Part shown: in pieces, positions 58,192 to 64,000 of the stretch
Position numbering within the stretch: position 1 is the first letter of the stretch
How the letters are laid out: each line of letters opens with the position of its first letter
Source: Gossypium raimondii
Lineage: Eukaryota > Streptophyta > Magnoliopsida > Malvales > Malvaceae
Reading direction: 5' to 3'
Length of the DNA stretch: 64,000 nt
Assembly: GCF_025698545.1 (NCBI RefSeq)
Contig: NC_068575.1
Location: 56,181,980 to 56,245,979, forward strand
The notes under the pieces: model-generated
Seen by the model: the letters and a program-made list of their open reading frames with translations, nothing else
Databases searched by the model: none
What the model was told of the DNA's origin: nothing
Translations under genes and position numbers: made by a program

Positions 58192-58202
58192 GGGGGGAGA
58201 AT
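58186..58202 (+). other. Polypurine tract of the chromovirus
   Basis: TTAAGGGGGGAGAAT directly precedes the TGTAACAG start of the truncated 3' LTR. Confidence 0.8.
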
Positions 58203-58251
58203 TGTAACAGCCCGATTCTGGGCCTAGTCGGAACAGTGGTTTCGGGACCAC

Positions 58252-58363
58252 TCAAAACCACTGTAGACCATATAATGATAAAAATAAATTTTTATTTTTT
58301 TCCGACTTTGGATTTGTGGTCCCAAAACCACTGTTTTGATTTCACTCAAAATGGGCTGTTACA
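58252..58363 (-). repeat. Inverted LTR 5' end, head-to-head with the truncated 3' LTR
   Basis: Read on the minus strand from 58,363 this begins TGTAACAGCCCATTTTGAGT, then AACAGTGGTTTTGGGACCAC and AAATCCAAAGTCGG, clearly a related but different LTR start. It abuts the first 49 bp of the plus-oriented 3' LTR. Confidence 0.8.
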
Positions 58364-58967
58364 AGATTAAACATGTGTTACGCATTCTCATGCATGTATA
58401 ACATCTCAGGGGAGTAGGCTCGACGAGCGAGCTGCGAGCTTAATTTGCGATCTCATCATACGAACTCAATCCATGATCTTGTGAGTTTGGACCAATATCG
58501 ACCCAAACCCAAATATATTTTGGACCAATAGTGATAACTATCCTAACACTACTTAATCAAAGTTTTCATATACAATTATAGATAAAGCTATTTAAATAGT
58601 AAATATATATATGAAACGTATATAAATATTCAAAATCATCCGATTACCAAATAAAAGTTTGGCGATGTTGCAATAATTTCCTAAATCCCCTCTATTTTTA
58701 TAAATTAAACAATATATCTTAAAAGAGATGGTTTGAATGATCTTTATGTAAATAAATATACCATTGCTTAACGGAGAAACCAAACCCCATGTAGATGTTG
58801 AAGAAACCACCTTGCTTTACCATTAAACCACAACTTTTCATCAAATGTTGCTTCTAGCCAAATCAATAGAATTTAACATCCCATCCCGATACATGTACTT
58901 TTAGAATGTAATAAAAGTTATATTTTTATTAAAACTTTCGTAATCAATATTTCATAATCAAATTTAA
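58364..58967. other. Intergenic region with no recognised feature
   Basis: AT-rich with no coding signals or repeats that I could identify. Confidence 0.5.
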
Positions 58968-58976
58968 AATATATAA

Positions 58977-59778
58977 GGAAAAATTATCAAAATAGTCACT
59001 TTTATTTGTCTCATGTTACATTTTAATCACTTATGTTTGAAATGTTATGTTTTAGTCACTTACGTTAACGTGTTGTAATATTTTAGTCACTAAACCATTA
59101 ATTACCGTTAAAGGTGTGATGGTAAGTGACATTACACATTAAATCATCATTTCAAACGAAAATTTTAGATTAAATTCTACAATTGTCTCATATATATATA
59201 TATATATATTTTATTTTGAGCAATTTAATTTTTCTTTTATGTTCTTTTAACTTTATTTTTTATTTTCCATTTTTTTTGCTTCTCCTCGGTTTTCCTCCAT
59301 TCTTTATTTCTTTTAACATAGTTTTCTATATTTTCCATTTGTTAAAACTAGTCTACAAGCTTGCCTTACTTAAAAAATTAAATTGTTCAAAAAATAGAAG
59401 TACATGAACTAGTCTTAACAAATAGAAAACATAAAAAAACAACGTTAAAAGAAATACAAAATGGAGAAAATAGAGGAGAAGCGAAGAGAATGAAAAAAAG
59501 AAAAAAAAAAGTTAAAAGAACATAAAAGAAAAAAAATGAAATTGCTTAAAACGAAAAAATATGGAGATCAATTGTATAAATTAACCTAAAATTTTTGTTT
59601 GAAATTATGATTTAATTTGCCACATTAGCTTACCGTTACATCGTTAACGACAATTAATAACTCCGTGACTAAAATGTTACAACGTGATAACATGAGTGGC
59701 TAAAACGTAATATTTTAAACATAAGTGACTAAAATGTAATCTGAGGCAAATAAAAATAATTATTTTAATAGTTTACCC
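58977..59778. mobile_element. Mutator-type MITE with ~390-bp inverted arms
   Basis: An 802-bp unit flanked by an exact 9-bp duplication AATATATAA (58,968-58,976 and 59,779-59,787). The left half reads TTACATTTTAATCACTTATG and TTAACGTGTTGTAATATTTT; the reverse complement of the right half reads TTACATTTTAGTCACTTATG and TTATCACGTTGTAACATTTT, and the match continues to the centre near 59,375. The 9-bp duplication is characteristic of Mutator-like elements; no transposase is encoded. A TA run (59,192-59,208) lies in the left arm. Confidence 0.88.
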
Positions 59779-59787
59779 AATATATAA

Positions 59788-60449
59788 TGTATTTTAGAAT
59801 ATGATGAAATAATAACAAAAAACTTCATAACACCTTAAAACCTGAGTTTTTTTTTTTTTTTTTAAATTTCAGTTAAGGTGGGCAAAATATTAATATTTAA
59901 AGAATAGCAATTAAAGTTCTTATTTTTACTTTCGAACTTGAGTGGAAGCTTTTGAAAGGACATACCGTCTATCACGCTGGAAGTGGCAAATTAGCCCACC
60001 GCCCGCCCATTCGTCCATTTCGACCTAACTTAGATTATACTGCTGGGGCTATTATAGGCCCATCTCGAAGAAGAAAAAGCCGAGGAACGAGAGAGGAAGG
60101 TAACGGTGAATTTCGCACTCTCAATGACGACGAACTGAACTGAAATGCACGTCTCTCTCTGTCCAAAATCCTTTCATCTCTTTCACTGTCTTTCCAGATC
60201 TGTCAAAATCGCGGATCAACGACGTCGTTTCGTATCCTAATCCGGTAACTGTTCTGTTTCATTCTCATTCTGGATCTGATCATTATTACTAATTCCTAGT
60301 TCCAGTTAAAAGGAATCCATATGCTGCATTAGTTTTAGTATAATTTTGCTTTGTTGTTTTTGGATGAGAAAATGTAACTGGAGTTTGACTGTCGCAGGAT
60401 GTAACTTGAATTAGGATCATTTAAAAAAAAAAAAGAATCAGGCAAGCTC
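59788..60449 (+). other. Promoter and leader of the EXS-domain gene
   Basis: A GC-richer stretch at 59,960-60,240 precedes the gene. A GTAACTG donor near 60,245 and an acceptor CTGTCGCAG near 60,398 suggest a leader intron of about 150 bp. A plus-strand frame at 59,952-60,143 is probably not a gene. Confidence 0.45.
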
Positions 60450-63400
60450 ATGTTTGAAAATCAGACGGCAATCGCTTCTTCTCACAGTCCTCACCTTCGG
60501 AAACCTGGCTCCAAATCTGTTTCTTCTGACCTAGGTAAATCTTTCATCTGTTTCAGTAATCGATTGACCTTCGATTTAAACTCATCTAACAAGATACGAA
60601 TCCTTTTTTACCTTTCATTTATTGGTTAGGGGCTGGTGAACCTGGAAATAGTGTTCAAGAGGGTTACGTGTTTCCTTTGACGGTAGGTGAAATGAAGGCT
60701 TCTAATTCACCCATGCACACCACAGCCATAATGCCTTCTCCCATCTTTCTATGGAGATTTAAGGTTTGTTTTTTTCTGGAGGTTCTTCAAATCAGAATTC
60801 ACGATTCACATTTTCTTAAAAACAATTAACTTTGAGAACTTCTAACGGAAGTGGTTTTCTAGGTTATATGGTTTCTGATATGGGCCTTCACTTGTTGCAA
60901 GGTCAGTATTTATACAGCTAGCTAAATGTCGTGGATGCTTTTGAGAATTGGTCTTGAAAATTCTTGATTTGTCTCCTGAAACAGATTGGATGGGATTCAG
61001 TCATGAGAATGAGCGCGGACTTGCGAGACTTGTTCTTGTATGAGGCATTCTTATATTATAACCCTCTCCTCCTTGTGGTTAGTTAACGAATACTTGAGTT
61101 TGACTAAAAAAATGTTATTTGATGTCTTTCAAATCTTATTTCTTGTTTTTGCAATTGTAGACTATGATGGTTTGGCTATGGGGAGTGTGTTTATGGGTCT
61201 TCTCACAAAGCACTATTAATTATGCAAAAATATTTGATCTTGATTCAAACCACCTTACTCACAGAGAAATATGGAAGGTACTTGTTCTAAACACTCTTCA
61301 TGTTATTCGCGTTTTTGCACTTCATATGCTTTATTGAGAGCTTGGTCCTGAGATTGTGGTGCCACTATTAAAAAAAATGTATTCCGATTTTAATGTCCTT
61401 TTTTTCCCCTCCTGTTTTGCTGCATGCAGTGTAGCATATGGATGACAGTTATAGTGCCAACTAGCATGACAGCATACCTTTATCTTTACTCCCATGGAGA
61501 AGTAGCATTGGCAGCATCACAACCAGTGTAATATCTACCATGTTTCCCAGCATTATCTTTTGTTTTCCTATAATTTTAACTGCATATATGCAAGACATTA
61601 GCTTTTGATTGTTTCAACCATTAGATTTATCAATTATGTCTTTAGTACTTAATTATTACGTGTCAGTTTCATTAGTATGGGATGCCGATAATGATTTTTT
61701 TATGTGTATGAATGCAAATTTTTATGCCGATAATAATTTTAACTACATATATGCAAGACATTAGCTTTTGATTGTTTCAACCATTAGATTTTTCGATTAT
61801 GTCTTTACTACTTAATTATTACGTGTCAGTTTCATTAGTTTGGGATGCCAATAATAATTTTTTTATGTGAATGAAAGCAAATGTTTATGTGACTGCTTGT
61901 AGTCTTCTCTTCTAGTTTTGTAGATTGCATTCTGTAGGCTTACCGAGTTTTCGATCATGCCATAAGTAATTTGACACTTTGATGGTTCTAACGTTTGAAA
62001 TACAACCTGCAGGTGATCCTCTATGTTGCTGTTGCTTTGGTTTTGATATTCCCCTTTGACATTTTCTATTTTTCATCTCGTTACTTCTTGCTAAGAACAC
62101 TCTGGCGTATAGCTCTCCCACTTCAGGCTAGTTTCTATTGTAGCTTTTTAAATTTTTTGTTTGGGTACTTGAGCTAGCAAGCTGCATTTGCAGATTAGCA
62201 TTTCCTCATGTTGGGCGTATTTTTATCTTTAATGTTTGAAAATTTCCTTTTTAGTAACTATTACTCAGAGTTTTGCTGTGGCTGACATGCATTTACACTT
62301 TTTACTTGTTTAATTCTTGTATAACAGCCAATTTCATTTCCTGACTTCTTCTTGGCTGATATTCTGACCTCCATGGCCAAGGTATGAACCTTTAACCTCA
62401 TTTCATCTCCTTAAGCAAGTTGCTGTTTTCGTTTCTCCTAATAAGTAGATTGTACCAGTTAAAGGGCCAATGAAAATATTTTCTTGTACTTTGATACTCT
62501 CATGGATTTTCATGCTGATTAGATGTATGCTATAGAACCAAAATTATTGGAGCCACTCTAAGTTTATGGTATTAATTTGGTTTTATAAGGCTTAGCTAAA
62601 AAGGATTGGTTTTGCAAGTGGAGCTTTTTTTTATTTATTTAATTGCTTGTATTCTTTATTTTGTGAAGGTATTTTCAGATTTGGAGCGTTCAGTCTGTCG
62701 AATGGTTCATCGCCAGGTAATTTTAATACTGATGATTTTCATGTAGGTTATTTATAGAAGGCTAAGAGCACTCTCAAATGTATTGTGTTGTGGTATTTTT
62801 TGTTCATCTCAAACTGGCTGAAGATAAGACCGTCAATGCTCTTCTCAACAGCCTATCAGTTTCGCGGATTATTAATATTTGGGAGTTCTATGAAAAACAA
62901 GTTGATGGTAGACCATTTTTCGAACATGGAGGAAAAGGATCATAAGGAAAGACTTGATGAATATGTGTAGTCATTACTCTTGTTTCTGGTTTTTGTGGGA
63001 GTTTAGAACCAATTTAACTTATGTTGTGTCTGTAATGCTTTAGAATACAGCTGTTTTTGAATTAATTGGATGAGGTCTTCTAATCAAACTAATGCTGGTG
63101 GTTATAGGCTCACTTTTTTTATCTATTTAGTTAAGATATACACAATGAGGGTATACTGTGTGTCTTTCTTATTAAGTATTAAATATGATTATGCTTAATT
63201 TGGATTTGGTCCATTCATATCGCAACATTGAACTGTTGAATCTCTTTGAATTGATGCAATGTTGATCTCCTTGGATGAATAAGATGAGGATTCTCTTGTC
63301 ATGTAGGTCGCAACAATCGCATGGTTTGAAGCGGACTCAGTTTGTGGCAGCCACTCAGTTGCAATTCCACTAGTGCTTGTTATTCCTTATATTTGGCGGC

Positions 63401-63904
63401 TACTGCAATGTCTGCGGCAGTACAAGGACACAAAAGAGAAACCAACTCTTTTTAATGGTAATACATCTAGGTACCTGGTGCTTACTATTTTTTTTATTAA
63501 TTTACATTTAGTCAGAATGGATATGGATATACAAACTGGTAAAATGTACAATGTATTGCCTAAAAAATATTTTCCTTGTGGATAACACATCATTGAACTT
63601 TGTCAGTGATTTCTATTGCTATTTCTTACCTTGGCTTATCTCATATTGGCTAAGTGACTATTTGCACCTGGATTCTTTTACCCATTTTTGTTTATCAGCT
63701 ATCTTTTTTATTCTAACCCAATTTGCATGTGGTTTCAGCTTTAAAATATTCAACAGCTGTCCCTGTGATTTTTCTCTCGGCTCTTAAATATCATGTTTCA
63801 CCTGATAGGTGGACATATGTTTATCGTCGCCTCTGGCTTTTTTCAAGTGTTGTCAACTCACTCTACTCATTTTATTGGGACATAACACGTGATTGGGACC
63901 TTAG
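60450..63904 (+). CDS. EXS (ERD1/XPR1/SYG1) domain membrane protein, 5' part, eleven exons
   Basis: Exons 60,450-60,534, 60,630-60,763, 60,863-60,901, 60,985-61,077, 61,161-61,277, 61,430-61,525, 62,013-62,126, 62,328-62,381, 62,669-62,716, 63,307-63,457 and 63,739-63,904 keep one frame (365 codons plus two bases) and the gene runs off the window. Hydrophobic stretches VIWFLIWAFTCC, MMVWLWGVCLWVFSQ, MTVIVPTSMTAYLYLYSH and VILYVAVALVLIFPFDIFYF are probable membrane helices. The EXS domain signature follows: FPDFFLADILTSMAKVFSDL, ERSVCRMVHRQVATIAWFEA, LVIPYIWRLLQCLRQYKDTK, FSSVVNSLYSFYWDITRDWD. EXS proteins include phosphate exporters and Golgi retention factors; this one lacks an N-terminal SPX domain, resembling Arabidopsis At5g35730. 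The intron after exon 7 appears to use a GC donor. Confidence 0.93.
61571..61897 (+). repeat. 163-bp tandem duplication in an EXS intron
   Basis: Adjacent copies begin TAATTTTAACTGCATATATG at 61,571 and TAATTTTAACTACATATATG at 61,734 and match along their length, with a few substitutions. It lies in the intron between exons 6 and 7. Confidence 0.9.
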
Positions 63905-64000
63905 GTGTGATAATATATTCCTTATATAGCTTTCGATTGTGAGGTCACATTGGCATTTCTTGCACCTAATTAAGTTAAATTTTAAATTTGGCATGTGGCA

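Larger units (their letters stand above)
51222..58251 (+). mobile_element. Ty3/Gypsy chromovirus (Tekay/Del-like), broken, 3' LTR truncated
   Basis: Complete 5' LTR (51,222-53,477), methionine-type primer-binding site, gag, protease, RT, RNase H, integrase and a C-terminal chromodomain-like segment in Gypsy order, then a polypurine tract and only the first 49 bp of the 3' LTR (58,203-58,251). Several stops and at least one frameshift make it inactive. The order RT-RNase H-integrase separates it from Copia. The long LTR and chromodomain suggest the Tekay/Del lineage. Confidence 0.93.

Noticed and set aside
59952-60143. 63-codon ORF upstream of the EXS gene
   Set aside because: It overlaps the probable promoter and leader, has no family resemblance, and its composition fits a GC-richer leader region.
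1-64000. tRNA, rRNA or other structural RNA genes
   Set aside because: I saw no cloverleaf-like or rRNA sequence; the tRNA-like words found are primer-binding sites of retroelements.

Overview
The window is plant nuclear DNA. It has AT-rich intergenic sequence, genes split by short GT-AG introns, long LTR retrotransposons and small inverted-repeat elements. Every host protein has a dicot-type counterpart. Several retroelement segments resemble families I remember from cotton (Gossypium, Malvaceae), so cotton or a close relative is my best guess. That is an inference from remembered families, not a database match.

Layout. 1-18.95 kb holds a decayed minus-strand gene for translation initiation factor eIF3 subunit j. 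Its 3' exons lie at 417-831 and its first recognisable coding exon at 17,942-18,086. Between them sit a Ty1/Copia element (1,039-5,861) and an 11.4-kb, internally deleted Ty3/Gypsy element of Tat/Ogre type (6,465-17,822) with a perfect 5-bp target duplication and a large tandem-repeat array. 19.4-22.6 kb is a plus-strand F-box gene. 23.3-25.9 kb is a minus-strand PEX11 gene. 27.6-29.3 kb is a minus-strand single-exon ARM-repeat gene with a long upstream leader region. 33.8-36.9 kb is a minus-strand fructosamine/ribulosamine 3-kinase gene in nine exons. 37-42.4 kb is repeat-rich and includes a hAT transposase relic and a solo LTR. 42.9-43.6 kb is a plus-strand GH16 endoglucanase of EG16 type. 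45.2-47.6 kb is a minus-strand plastid rRNA dimethyladenosine transferase gene in ten exons. 47.8-58.4 kb is repeat-dominated: a hAT-type MITE, a long inverted repeat and a broken chromodomain Gypsy element. 59.0-59.8 kb is a nearly palindromic Mutator-type MITE. 60.4 kb to the right edge is the 5' part of a plus-strand EXS-domain (ERD1/XPR1/SYG1) membrane protein gene.

The seven apparently intact host genes do not form a pathway; they are ordinary eukaryotic neighbours with separate roles: protein turnover, peroxisome division, an ARM scaffold, deglycation, glucan cleavage, plastid ribosome assembly and anion or phosphate-type transport. I derived exon boundaries by hand from GT/AG signals and reading-frame continuity. 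All seven gene models keep an open frame from ATG to stop (or to the window edge), which is strong internal support.

I found no convincing new multi-gene system. The most informative structures are the eIF3j pseudogene split by nested retroelements, a 132-bp higher-order repeat built from three 44-bp units, the palindromic element at 59 kb with an exact 9-bp target duplication, a head-to-head pair of LTR ends at 58.2 kb, and a probable GC-AG intron in the EXS gene.
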